Below, piece after piece: positions 1-11,200 of a stretch of DNA of 64,000 nt; within the stretch, counting starts at the first letter, position 1, and every line of letters begins with the position of its first letter. The DNA lies in assembly GCF_036231905.1 (NCBI RefSeq), contig NZ_JAZARE010000004.1, positions 372,001 through 436,000 of the forward strand, written 5' to 3'. Both the position numbers and the translations under genes were made by a program. The notes beneath the pieces were generated by a model. That model searched no databases. It was not told the DNA's origin and saw only the letters and a program-made list of their open reading frames with translations. The stretch comes from CAMLIZ01 sp036231905 (lineage in GTDB: Bacteria; Pseudomonadota; Gammaproteobacteria; Burkholderiales; Burkholderiaceae_C).

Positions 1-71
1 AGCTGCAGCAGCTGCAGCGAGATCGCCACCCGGCGAACGTAGGGGGAGTCGAGCATGCCGATGAGCTTCAA
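1..71 (-). CDS. glutathione S-transferase, N-terminal fragment (runs off the window)
   Basis: Only the first 23 codons lie in the window. The peptide, read from a TTG start, is MKLIGMLDSPYVRRVAISLQ, the typical first strand and helix of the thioredoxin-like N-terminal domain of bacterial GSTs, with the S-P-Y/F-V-R-R motif around the glutathione-binding site. The start is supported by GAAAGGAAG a few bases upstream. The gene begins 10 bp after the stop of the DUF1801 gene, on the same strand, so the two are probably co-transcribed. GSTs conjugate or transfer glutathione in the cytoplasm; the substrate cannot be told from this fragment. Confidence 0.75.
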   Translation of the reverse strand, partial: MKLIGMLDSPYVRRVAISLQLLQ

Positions 72-81
72 GGTCTTCCTT

Positions 82-477
82 TCAGGGTGAGGGGGCTGCC
101 TGCCGGCGCTCGGCGATCGCCTGCCGCAGCAGCGCGATGACGGCCGGCTGCACAGCCTGCTCGACGCTGCGCAGCTTGATGTGGCGCAGGCCCTTGCCGG
201 TGCCCTCCAGCAAGCCGGCGGGATCGTCCAGCATGGCACCGCGGTAGAAGCCCAGGTTGATGTGCCGGGGCTGCACGGCGATGTAGGCATAGTGCTCGCT
301 CATCTTGTGCGGCCCCACGCCGTAGCTGGCGATCTTCTGCCGCGGCCAGGCCACCTGGGTGCAATGCGGGTGCAGCGCCAGGATGGCCTGGTGCAGCGCC
401 TGGCACACCGGCCGCAGTTCGGCGCTGGCCAGTGCGAGCACGTCGTCGAAGCTGCCGTGGAGCGGGGTGTCGGGCAT
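82..477 (-). CDS. DUF1801 domain protein
   Basis: A 131-residue cytoplasmic protein that matches the DUF1801 (YdhG/YobT-like) family. Recognisable blocks are YGVGPHKMSEHYAYIA, HINLGFYRGA and a glycine-rich DPAGLLEGTGK stretch near the C-terminus. The family's function is not established; it has an iron-sulfur-frataxin-like alpha/beta fold in solved members. I chose the ATG giving MPDTPLHGS because the in-frame extension upstream is low-complexity and lacks family similarity. It sits just upstream of the GST gene in the same direction, with a 10-bp gap. Confidence 0.75.
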   Translation of the reverse strand: MPDTPLHGSFDDVLALASAELRPVCQALHQAILALHPHCTQVAWPRQKIASYGVGPHKMSEHYAYIAVQPRHINLGFYRGAMLDDPAGLLEGTGKGLRHIKLRSVEQAVQPAVIALLRQAIAERRQAAPSP

Positions 478-629
478 GCGCGCATCATCGCGCAACACCG
501 GCCGCCGCGCGCCCCGCCCCACTGAATAGCACCGCGATTCGCCGTCGTTTCCACCCGCTGCCATCGCGCCGACCGCGATGAAATTCCGACCATGGCCGCA
601 GTCCCGCGGCTGCCATGTCCGGAGTTCGC

Positions 630-1964
630 ATGATGGCCCTGAAGTTCAACCCCCGCGCAGTCGTGCCGATGCTGGCGCTGGCGTGTGTGTTGCCGGCTGC
701 CGCGAGCAATTGCATCGACGAAAGCGCGGTGGAGTTCCAGGGCGCCGAAAGCGCCCCGGTGCCGCCGGCCGAGCCGCGGGTGGAACTGCAGTCCATGGTG
801 CGCGACGCCATCAGCCGCAGCAACTCGGTGGGTGCCGCCAAGCTGCTGGCGGAGGCTGCCGTGAGCGATGTGCAGGAAGTGAAGGCCGGTGCGCTGCCGC
901 AGGTGGCGCTCACCGGCTCGGTGGGCGGGCAGGGCAGCACAGCCTACGGCGTCAGCGAAGGCGCCGGCGGCCAGGTACGTGGCGGGCTGAGCATCAGCGC
1001 ACCGCTGTTCGACGGCGGGCGCATCAACCAGCTCACCAGCTGGCGCACGCAGCTGGCCGAATCGGCGCGCCAGGGCATGCTGAGCACGCAGGAACAGATT
1101 GCCTTCCAGGCGGTGTCGCTGGCACTGGAGCGCGGGCGCTACCGGCTGCAGGCCCAGGTGTACCAGCAGTACGCGCGCAAGATGAGCTGCCTGGTGGAGG
1201 CGCTGGGCCAGATCGTGGCGGCCGACAAGGGCCGCGCCAGCGAGCTGGTGCAGGCGCGCAAGACGCAGCAGCAGGCCCAGCTGTCCTATCTGCAGGCGCA
1301 GTCCAACGTGCGCCAGATGGAAGCCCGGCTGCGCCGCTTCGTCGGCGACGGCCTGCCGGTGGGCCAGGGCTTCTCATCGGTGCTGACGCGGCTGCCGGCG
1401 ATGGACGAGGTGCTGGCGCAGACCGAGCGTGCGGCCGACATCGTGGCCCTGGGCGCGCAGGCCAACGCCGCCGAGGCGCTGGCGCGTGCGGTGGTGGCGG
1501 CGCAGAAGCCGCAGGTCAACTGGTCGGTGTCCGGCACCAAGGCGCTGGGCACCGGCAACCCCAGCGGATGGTCCGCCGGCGTGAATGTGAACGTGCCGCT
1601 GTACAACGCCGCCGCCGACCCGCAGGCCGATGCGGCCAAGAAGCGGGCCGACGCGGTGCGGCTGCAGAAGGCTGATGCGCTGGAAGCGCGCAGGGCCCGC
1701 GTGATCGACGTGCATGAGCAGGCGTCCAGCGCCTTCGACCGCGCGCATCGCATCGTCGATGTGCTGCGCGACAGCGACCGTGTGCGCAACTTCACGCTGC
1801 AGCAATGGCAGCAGCTGGGCAAGCGCTCGCTGTTCGACGTGATGGCCGCCGAGGGTGACCACTACAACCTGCGCATCTCCTATGTGAATGCACTCTATGA
1901 CGGCCAGCAGGCCAACGCGCTGCTGTGGTCGCTGGGCGGCGGCATCTACAACTGGCTGCAGTAG
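630..1964 (+). CDS. TolC-family outer membrane efflux/secretion channel
   Basis: A 444-residue exported protein. The N-terminus is a Sec signal peptide (MMALKFNPR then a hydrophobic core ending PAAAS). The body is a duplicated Ala/Gln-rich coiled-coil pattern broken by two short beta segments, such as GGLSISAPLFDGGRI and AGVNVNVPLYN, which is the signature arrangement of TolC trimers (outer-membrane barrel plus periplasmic helical tunnel). GGAG at 621-624 supports ATG 630 or 633 over the ATG at 615. TolC proteins form the outer-membrane exit of type I secretion and RND efflux. The next gene encodes a giant leaderless protein, a plausible cargo, but no ABC transporter or membrane-fusion partner is nearby. 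Confidence 0.85.
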   Translation: MMALKFNPRAVVPMLALACVLPAAASNCIDESAVEFQGAESAPVPPAEPRVELQSMVRDAISRSNSVGAAKLLAEAAVSDVQEVKAGALPQVALTGSVGGQGSTAYGVSEGAGGQVRGGLSISAPLFDGGRINQLTSWRTQLAESARQGMLSTQEQIAFQAVSLALERGRYRLQAQVYQQYARKMSCLVEALGQIVAADKGRASELVQARKTQQQAQLSYLQAQSNVRQMEARLRRFVGDGLPVGQGFSSVLTRLPAMDEVLAQTERAADIVALGAQANAAEALARAVVAAQKPQVNWSVSGTKALGTGNPSGWSAGVNVNVPLYNAAADPQADAAKKRADAVRLQKADALEARRARVIDVHEQASSAFDRAHRIVDVLRDSDRVRNFTLQQWQQLGKRSLFDVMAAEGDHYNLRISYVNALYDGQQANALLWSLGGGIYNWLQ

Positions 1965-2056
1965 GCCTCCAGCGCCATGGTGGCGGCTTCCGATGCGGCG
2001 CGTCACGGCACAAAGTCACTGCCGCTGCGGCCCTTGCGGGCTTATTCACGTTCCCC

Positions 2057-2079
2057 GGGTGCTGATGCACCCTTTTTTT
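2057..2079 (+). terminator. intrinsic terminator after the tolC-like gene
   Basis: GGGTGC, loop TGAT, GCACCC form a perfect 6-bp stem followed directly by seven T residues. This is a textbook Rho-independent terminator. It separates the tolC-like gene from the giant repeat gene, so the latter needs its own promoter somewhere in the roughly 135 bp before its start. Confidence 0.9.
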
Positions 2080-2214
2080 GTGTCCGCTTAAGTCAATCGG
2101 CCGGTCGCCGATAAACCGACATCGAAAGGGCCGGAAGGCCGTGTGCCGCGTGTTGCGCACCCGGATCTTGGTAGGCCGTACCACTTGCCACAACAAGGCA
2201 AAAGGAACAAAGAC

Positions 2215-5200
2215 ATGTCCACGATCATCCCGGCGCTTTCGACCTCCCAGATTGCCGGTCTCTCGACCACCACGATCGCCGGCTTGACCACGGAGGACTG
2301 GGCGGCGTTCAGCACGGACCAGATCGTGGCGCTCACCACCGCGCAGATGGCCGCGATCCCGACGCTGGGCATCGCGACGCTGTCCACCTCGCAGGTGGCC
2401 GCGTTCCAGACCGCGGACCTGCGTGCGATCAGCACCACCTCGCTGCGCGCCTTCAGCAGCACCCAGCTCGATGCCTTGAGCACCGACCAGATGGCCGCGT
2501 GGACCACGGCGCAGGTGGCCGCACTGAGCACCGCGCAGCTGGCGGCCCTGGGCACTGCCAACCTCGATGCCTTGAGCACGGCGCAGTTCGCCGCGCTGGG
2601 CACGGCGCAGGTCGCCGCGCTCACCACGGCCCAGGTGGCCGCGCTGGAGACAGCAGACATCGCCGCCATCACCACGGCCGGCATCCGCGCCTTAGGCACC
2701 GCCTCCGTGGCCGCGCTGACCAGCGATGAAGTGCGCGCCCTGGGCACCGCCCAGGTGGCCGCCTTGAGCACGGCTCAGGTGGCCGCGCTGGGCACCGAAC
2801 AAGTGGCCGCGCTGGAAACCGCCGACTTGCGCGCCCTGGGCACCGCCGGCATCGCCGCGCTGGGCACCGCGCAAGCCGCAGCGTTCACCACCGACCAGAT
2901 GGCAGCGTTGACCACCGCGCAGGTGGGCGCACTGAGCACGGCCCAGGTCGCCGCACTGAGCACCGCTGAATTGAACGCGCTGGGCACCGCCCACTTCGCG
3001 GCCCTGAGCAGCGCGCAAGCCGCGGCGCTCACCACCGACCAGGTGGCGGCGCTGGAAACCGCAGACCTGCGTGCGCTGAGCACCGCTGCGCTGCGTGCCC
3101 TGAGCACGGCGCAGCTCGCTGCCATGAGCACCGACGAGATGGCGGCCCTGGGCACCGCCCAGGTGGCAGCCTTGACCACGGCGCAGGTCGCCGGCCTGAG
3201 CACTGCCAACCTCGATGCCCTGAGCACGGCGCAGTTCGCTGCGCTCAGCACCGCACAGGCAGCAGCCCTCACCACCGCGCAGGTGGCTGCGCTGGAAACC
3301 GCTGACCTCGCCGCGCTGAACACCGCCAACATCCGCGCCCTGGGCACGGCCGCCATCGCTGCGCTGACCACCGCCGAAGTGGCCGCGCTGACGACCGCAC
3401 AAGTGGCCGCGCTGAGCACCGCACAAGCCGCGGCACTCACCACGGACCAGGTTGCTGCCTTGAGCACGGCCGACGTGCGTGCGCTGGGCACCGCCACCAT
3501 CGCGGCGCTGAGCACCGCGCAAGTCGCCGCGCTCACCACCGACCAGATGGCGGCCATGACCAGCACGCAGGCCGCTGCGCTGACCACCGCGCAGGTGGGT
3601 GCGCTGAGCACTGCTGAATTGAATGCCCTGGGTACCGCGCAATTCGCCGCCCTGGGCAGCGCGCAAGCCGCCGCGTTCACCACCGACCAGGTGGCCGCGC
3701 TGGAAACGGCCGACCTGCGCGCGCTGAACACCGCCGCGCTGCGTGCCATGAGCACGGCCCAGCTCGACGCGATGAGCACCGATGCCGTGGCCGCGCTCGG
3801 CACCGCCCAGGTGGCCGCGCTGACCACCGCGCAGGTGGCGGGCCTGAGCACCACCCACCTCGACGCGCTGGGTACCGCCCAGTTCGCAGCGCTGAGCACC
3901 GCGCAAGCCGCAGCGCTCACCACGGCCCAGGTGGCCGCGCTGGAAACCGCTGACCTGGCCGCGCTGAGCACCGCCAACATCCGCGCCCTGGGCACGGCCG
4001 CGATCGCGGCCCTGACCACCGCCGAAGTGGCTGCACTGACAACAGCGCAGGTGGCCGCGCTGAGCACCGCACAAGCCGCCGCGCTCACCACCGACCAGGT
4101 CGCCGCGTTGAGCACGGGCGACCTGCGTGCGCTGGGTACCGCGACCGTTGCTGCCTTGAGCACGGCCCAGGTGGCCGCGCTCACCACCGACCAGATGGCC
4201 GCGCTCACCAGCACGCAGGCTGCCGCGCTCACCACCGCGCAGGTGGCCGCACTGGGCACCGCGGAGCTGACTGCGCTGGGCACCGCCCAGTTTGCGGCTT
4301 TGAGCAGCGCACAAGCAGCTGCCCTGACCACGGCCCAGGTCGCTGCACTGGAAACCGCCGACCTGCGTGCGCTGAGCACCACCGCGCTGCGGGCCCTGAG
4401 CACGGCGCAGCTGGAGGCGATGAGCACCGACGAGATCGCCGCACTGAGCACGGCGCAGGTGGCGTCCCTGACCACCGCGCAAGTCGCGGGCCTGAGCACC
4501 GCCAACCTTGATGCGCTGAGCACCGCGCAGTTCGCTGCCCTGGGCACCGCGCAAGTGGCCGCGCTCACCACGGCCCAGGTGGCCGCGCTGGAAACGGCGG
4601 ACCTCGCCGCGCTGAACACCGCCAACATCCGCGCCCTGGGCACAGCGGCCATCGCCGCGCTCACCACGGCCGAAGTGGCCGCGCTCACCACCGCGCAGGT
4701 GGCGGCACTGAGCACCGCGCAAGCCGCCGCCCTCACCACCGACCAGATCGCCGCCCTGAGCACGGCCGACCTGCGCGCCCTGGGCACAGCGACGCTGAAT
4801 GCCTTGAGCACCGCCCAGATCGGCGCGCTGACCACCGACCAGATCGGCGCGCTCAGCACCGCGCAGGTTGCCGGCCTGGGCACCGCGCAGATCGCGAGCC
4901 TGAGCACCGCCAACCTGGATGCCCTGGGCACGGCGCAGTTCGCTGCGCTCACCACGGCACAGGCCGCGGCGCTCACCACCGCGCAGGTGGCCGCCCTCGA
5001 AACTGCGGACCTGGCGGCCTTGAGCACGGCCAGCATCCGCGCCTTGAGCACCGCCTCGGTCGCCGCCCTGACCACGGCTGAAGTGGCCGCGCTCGGCACC
5101 GCCCAGGCCGCCGCTTTGAGCACCGCCCAGGCCGCCGCGCTCACCACCGACCAGGTGGCCGCGCTGGAAACGGCCGACCTGCGTGCGCTGGGCACGGCGA

Positions 5201-8200
5201 CCATCGCCGCGCTGGGCACCGCCCAGGTGAGCGCCTTCACCACCGACCAGATGGCCGCCCTGAGCACCGCGCAAGTCGCGGCGCTCACCACGTCCCAGGT
5301 GGCGGCGCTGAGCACGGCCGAATTGAACGCCCTGGGCACCGCGCAATTCGCCGCGCTGAGCAGCGCGCAAGCCGCCGCACTCACCACCGACCAGGTGGCT
5401 GCACTGGAGACCGCTGACCTGCGTGCGCTCGGCACCGCTGCGCTGCGTGCCCTGAGCACGGCGCAGCTGGCCGCGATGAGCACCGACGAGATGGCGGCGC
5501 TGAGCACGGCGCAGGTGGCCTCCCTGACCACCGCGCAGGTGGCCGGCCTCGGCACTGCCAACCTCGACGCCCTGGGCACCGCCCAGTTCGCGGCGCTGAG
5601 CACCGCACAAGCCTCAGCGCTCACCACGGCCCAGGTGGCCGCGCTGGAAACCGCTGACCTGGCCGCCCTGAACACCGCGAACATCCGTGCCCTGGGCACA
5701 GCCGCCATCGCGGCGCTGACCACCGCCGAAGTGGCCGCGCTCACCACCGCGCAGGTGGCCGCGCTGGGCACGGCCCAGGTGGCCGCGCTCACCACCGACC
5801 AGGTGGCGGCCTTGTTCTCCGCCGACATCCGCGCCCTGGGCACCGCGGCCGTGGCCGCCCTGTCCACCGCCCAGTTCGCTGCATTCAGCACCGACCAGAC
5901 CACCGCGCTCACCAGCACGCAGGTGGCCGCGCTGGGCACCGCCCAGCTGGCCGGCCTGACCACCGACGCGCTCAACGCCCTCGGCACCTCGCAGTTCGCC
6001 GCCCTGAGCAGCGCCCAGGTGGCCGCGCTCACCACGGCCCAGATCGCCGCGCTGGAAACCGCCGACCTGGCGGCCCTGAGCACCGCTGCCGTGCGCGCGC
6101 TGTCCACCGGCGCGGTGGCCGCGCTCACCACCGCTGAAGTGGCGGCACTGGGCACCGCGCAAGTGGCCGCCCTGAGCACTGCCCAGGCCCAGGCGCTGAC
6201 CACCGACCAGATCGCTGCCCTGGAAACCGCCGACCTGCGGGCCCTGGGCACGGCCGCCATCGCGGCGCTGACCACCGCCCAGGTGTCGTCGCTCACCACC
6301 GACCAGATGGCCGCGCTGAGCACCGCTCAGGTGGCATCGCTCACCACGGCCCAGGTGGCTGCTTTCAGCACCGCTGAACTGAACGCCCTGGGCACGGCGC
6401 ACTTTGCCGCGCTCTCCAGCGCCCAGGCCGCCGCGCTCACCACCGACCAGGTGGCGGCGCTGGACACCGCCGACCTGCGTGCCTTGAGCACTGCCGCGCT
6501 GCGTGCGATGAGCACCGCGCAGCTGGCGGCCATGAGCACCGACGAGGCGGCCGCACTGAGCACCGCACAAGTGGCCGCGCTGACGACCGCGCAAGTGGCC
6601 GGCCTGAGCACCGCCAACCTCGACGCCCTGGGCACCGCCCAGTTCGCGGCGCTCGGCACCGCACAAGTGGCGGCGTTCACCACCGCACAAGTGGCTGCGC
6701 TGGAGACTGCCGACCTGGCCGCCCTGAGCACCGCCAGCATCCGCGCCCTGAGCACCGGCGCCATCGCCGCGCTGACCACCGCCGAAGTGGCGGCGCTCAG
6801 CACCGCCCAGGTCGCCGCCCTGAGCACGGCCCAGGCCGCCGCGCTCACCACCGACCAGATTGCCGCGCTGGAAACCGCTGACCTGCGGGCCATGGGCACC
6901 GCCGCGCTGGCCGCCCTGAGCACGGGCCAGATCGAGGCGCTGACCACCGACCAGATGGCCGCGCTGAGCAGTGCCCAGGTCGCTGCGCTGGTGACCAACC
7001 CCAACCAGCTGGGCAGCCTGACCACGGCCAACATCGTGGCCATGACCTCGGCCCAGGTGGCTGCGCTCAGCAGCGCCCAGGTGGCCGCACTCGGCACAGC
7101 CCAGGTGGCTGCGTTCGAGACAGCCGACCTGCGGGCGATGAGCACCGCCGCGCTGCGTGCGATGAGCACCGCGCAGGTGGATGCCCTCACGACCGACCAA
7201 CTGGCCGCACTGACCACGGCCCAGGTCCAGGCGCTGGGAACGGCGCAGATCGCGGCGCTGGACACGGCTGACCTCAATGCCTTCGGCACAGCGCAGTTTG
7301 CCGCCATGGGCACCGCCCAGGTGGCTGCCTTCACCACGGCGCAGGTTGCCGGCCTGGAGACGGCCGACCTGGCCGCCCTGAACACCGCGGACATCCGCGC
7401 CCTGGGCACAGCGGCGATCGCCGCCCTGACCACCGCCGAAGTGGCTGCCTTGACGACCGCGCAAGTGGCCGCGCTGAGCACCGCCCAGGCCCAGGCGCTG
7501 ACGACCGACCAGATCGCTGCATTGAGCACCGGCGACCTGCGCGCCCTGGGCACCGCGACCATCGCGGCCCTGAGCACCGCGCAGATCTCTGCGCTGACCA
7601 CCGACCAGATGGCCGCCATGACCAGCGCGCAAGCTGCTGCCATGACGACCGCGCAGGTGGCCGCGCTGACCACGGCTGAGCTCACTGCCCTGGGCACCGC
7701 GCAGTTCGCTGCGCTGACCAGCGCCCAGGCGGCAGCGCTGACCACCGACCAGGTGGCTGCGCTGGAAACCGCGGACCTGCGTGCGATGAGCACCGCCGCG
7801 CTGCGGGCGATGAGCACCGCCCAGCTGGCTGCGATGAGCACCGACGAAACCGCTGCCCTGAGCACCGCGCAAGTGGCGGCCCTGACGACCGCACAAGTGG
7901 CCGGCCTGAGCACCGCCAACCTCGATGCCCTGGGCACCGGCCAGTTCGCTGCGCTGAGCACCGCACAAGTGGCGGCTCTCACCACGGCACAGGTCGCTGC
8001 GCTGGAAACCGCCGACCTCGCGGCACTGAGCACCGCCAGCATCCGTGCCCTGAGCACAGCCGCTGTCGCTGCCCTGACCACCGCCGAAGTGGCTGCGCTG
8101 ACGACCGCCCAAGTGGCCGCCTTGAGCACCGCGCAAGCGCAAGCCCTGACGACCGACCAGGTCGCTGCGCTCAGCACGGCGGACCTGCGTGCCCTGGGCA

Positions 8201-11200
8201 CCGCGACGATTGCGGCCCTGAGCACCGCGCAGATCTCGTCGTTGACCACCGACCAGATGGCAGCGATGACCAGCGCACAAGCCGCTGCGCTCACGACGGC
8301 CCAGGTGGCCGCGCTGAGCACCGCTGAGCTGAATGCGCTCGGCACCGCGCAGTTCGCTGTACTGTCCAGTGCGCAAGCTGCCGCGCTGACCACCGACCAG
8401 GTGGCCGCGTTGGAAACCGCCGATCTGCGTGCGATGAGCACCGCCGCGCTGCGCGCGATGAGCACGGCGCAGCTGGCAGCAATGAGCACCGATGAATCGG
8501 CTGCCCTGACGACCGCCCAGGTGGCCGCGCTGACGACCGCCCAAGTGGCTGGCCTGAGCACCGCCAACCTGGATGCCCTGGGCACCGGTCAGTTCGCCGC
8601 ACTGAGCACCGCGCAAGTGGCGGCCCTGACGACCGCGCAAGTGGCCGCCCTGGAAACGGCTGACCTGGCTGCCCTGCGCACCGCCAGCATCCGTGCCCTG
8701 AGCACGGGTGCGATTGCCGCCCTGACGACCGCCGAAGTGGCAGCGCTCACGACCGCGCAAGTGGCCGCCTTGAGCACTGCACAAGCGCAAGCCTTGACCA
8801 CCGACCAGATTGCCGCGCTGAGCACCGGCGACCTGCGTGCCCTGGGCACCGCGACCATCGCGGCGCTGAGCACCGCGCAGATCTCGTCGCTGACCACCGA
8901 CCAGATGGCCGCCATGACCAGCGCGCAAGCCGCTGCCATGACAACCGCGCAGGTGGCTGCACTGACGACGGCTGAGCTGACGGCCCTGGGCACCGCGCAG
9001 TTCGCTGCGCTGACCAGCGCGCAAGCTGCTGCGCTGACCACCGACCAGGTGGCTGCGCTGGAAACCGCGGACCTGCGGGCCATGAGCACCGCGGCGCTGC
9101 GTGCGATGAGCACCGCACAGCTGGAGGCCATGAGCACCGACGAGATGGCCGCGTTGAGCACCGCGCAAGTCGCTGCGCTCACCACCGCCCAGGTGGCGGG
9201 CTTGAGCACCGCCAACCTCGATGCGCTGGGCACCGCCCAGTTCGCTGCCCTGAGCACCGCGCAAGTGGCGGCGCTCACCACCGCCCAGGTGGCTGCGCTG
9301 GAGACGGCCGACCTGGCCGCGCTGAACAGCGCCAGCATCCGGGCGCTGAGCACCGGCGCCATCGCCGCGCTGACCACCGCTGAGATCGCGGCCCTCACGA
9401 CGGCCCAGGTGGCCGCCTTGAGCACGGCCCAGGCGGCAGCGCTCACCACCGACCAGATCGCGGCGATGGAAACCGCCGACCTGCGTGCCATGGGCACGGC
9501 CGCCCTGGCGTCGCTGGGCACCGGCCAGATCGCTGCGCTCACCTCCGACCAGGTGTCTGCCCTCACCAGTGCGCAGATCGCGGCGCTGGTGACCAACCCG
9601 AACCAGTTGGCGGGCCTGAGCACCGCCAACATCGTGGCCATGACCTCGGCCCAGGTGGCCGCGCTCAGCAGCGCCCAGGTGGCTGCGCTGACCACCGCCC
9701 AGGTGGCCGCGTTCGAAACGGGTGACCTGCGTGCGATGAGCACCGCCGGCCTGCGTGCGATGAGCACCGCGCAAGTGGATGCCCTCACCACCGACCAGCT
9801 GGCCGCCCTGACCACGGCCCAGGTGCAAGCCCTGGGCACCGCCCAGATCGCGGCGCTGGACACCGCTGACCTGAACGCCTTCGGCACCGCGCAGTTTGCT
9901 GCGATGGGCACGGCCCAGGTGGCTGCGCTGACGACCGCGCAGGTCGCCGGCCTGGAGACGGCCGACCTGGCGGCGTTGAACACCGCTGACATCCGTGCCC
10001 TGGGCACCGCCGCGATCGCCGCCCTGACCACCGCTGAAGTGGCAGCGCTCACGACCGCGCAAGTCGCCGCCTTGAGCACCGCCCAGGCCCAAGCCCTCAC
10101 CACTGACCAGATCGCCGCCCTGAGCACCGGTGACCTGCGTGCCCTGGGCACCGCGACCATCGCGGCCCTGAGCACCGCGCAGGTCTCCGCGCTCACCACC
10201 GACCAGATGGCCGCGATGACCAGCACGCAGGTGGCTGCGTTGACGACCGCGCAAGTGGCTGCACTGAGCACCGCCGAGCTGACGGCGCTGGGCACGGCTC
10301 AGTTCGCCGCGCTCTCCAGCGCCCAGGCTGCCGCACTGACCACCGACCAGGTGGCTGCGCTGGAGACCGCCGACCTGCGAGCGATGAGCACCGCAGCCCT
10401 GCGTGCGATGAGCACGGCCCAACTCGGCGCGATGAGCACCGACGAGATGGCTGCGCTGAGCACGGCGCAGGTGGCAGCCTTGACCACCGCACAAGTGGCT
10501 GGCCTGAGCACCGCCAACCTGGATGCCCTGGGCACCGGTCAGTTCGCTGCCCTGAGCACCGCGCAAGTGGCTGCCTTGACGACCGCGCAAGTGGCCGCCC
10601 TGGAAACGGCGGACCTGGCTGCGCTCAGCACGGCCAGCATCCGCGCCCTCGGCACGGCTGCAGTCGCTGCCCTGACCACCGCTGAGGTGGCAGCGCTCAC
10701 GACCGCGCAAGTGGCCGCCTTGAGCACCGCACAAGCGCAAGCCTTGACGACGGACCAGATCGCCGCCCTGAGCACCGGTGACCTGCGTGCCCTGGGCACC
10801 GCGACCATCGCGGCCCTGAGCACCGCGCAGATCTCTGCGCTGACCACCGACCAGATGGCCGCCATGACCAGCGCACAAGCCGCTGCGATGACGACCGCGC
10901 AGGTGGCCGCTCTGACCACGGCTGAGCTCACTGCCCTGGGCACCGCGCAGTTCGCTGCGCTGACCAGCGCCCAGGCGGCAGCGCTCACCACCGACCAGGT
11001 GGCTGCGCTGGAAACCGCGGACCTGCGTGCGATGAGCACCGCCGCGCTGCGGGCGATGAGCACCGCCCAGCTGGCTGCGATGAGCACCGACGAAACCGCT
11101 GCCCTGAGCACCGCGCAGGTGGCAGCCTTGACCACCGCACAAGTGGCTGGCCTGAGCACCGCCAACCTCGATGCCCTGGGTACCGGCCAGTTCGCTGCCC

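Noticed and set aside
2080..2214. Cyclic-di-GMP (GEMM) riboswitch or a clear sigma70 promoter before the giant gene
   Set aside because: Only small inverted repeats and a weak CTTAAG/GATAAA pair at 17-bp spacing are visible; no riboswitch core motif is present.
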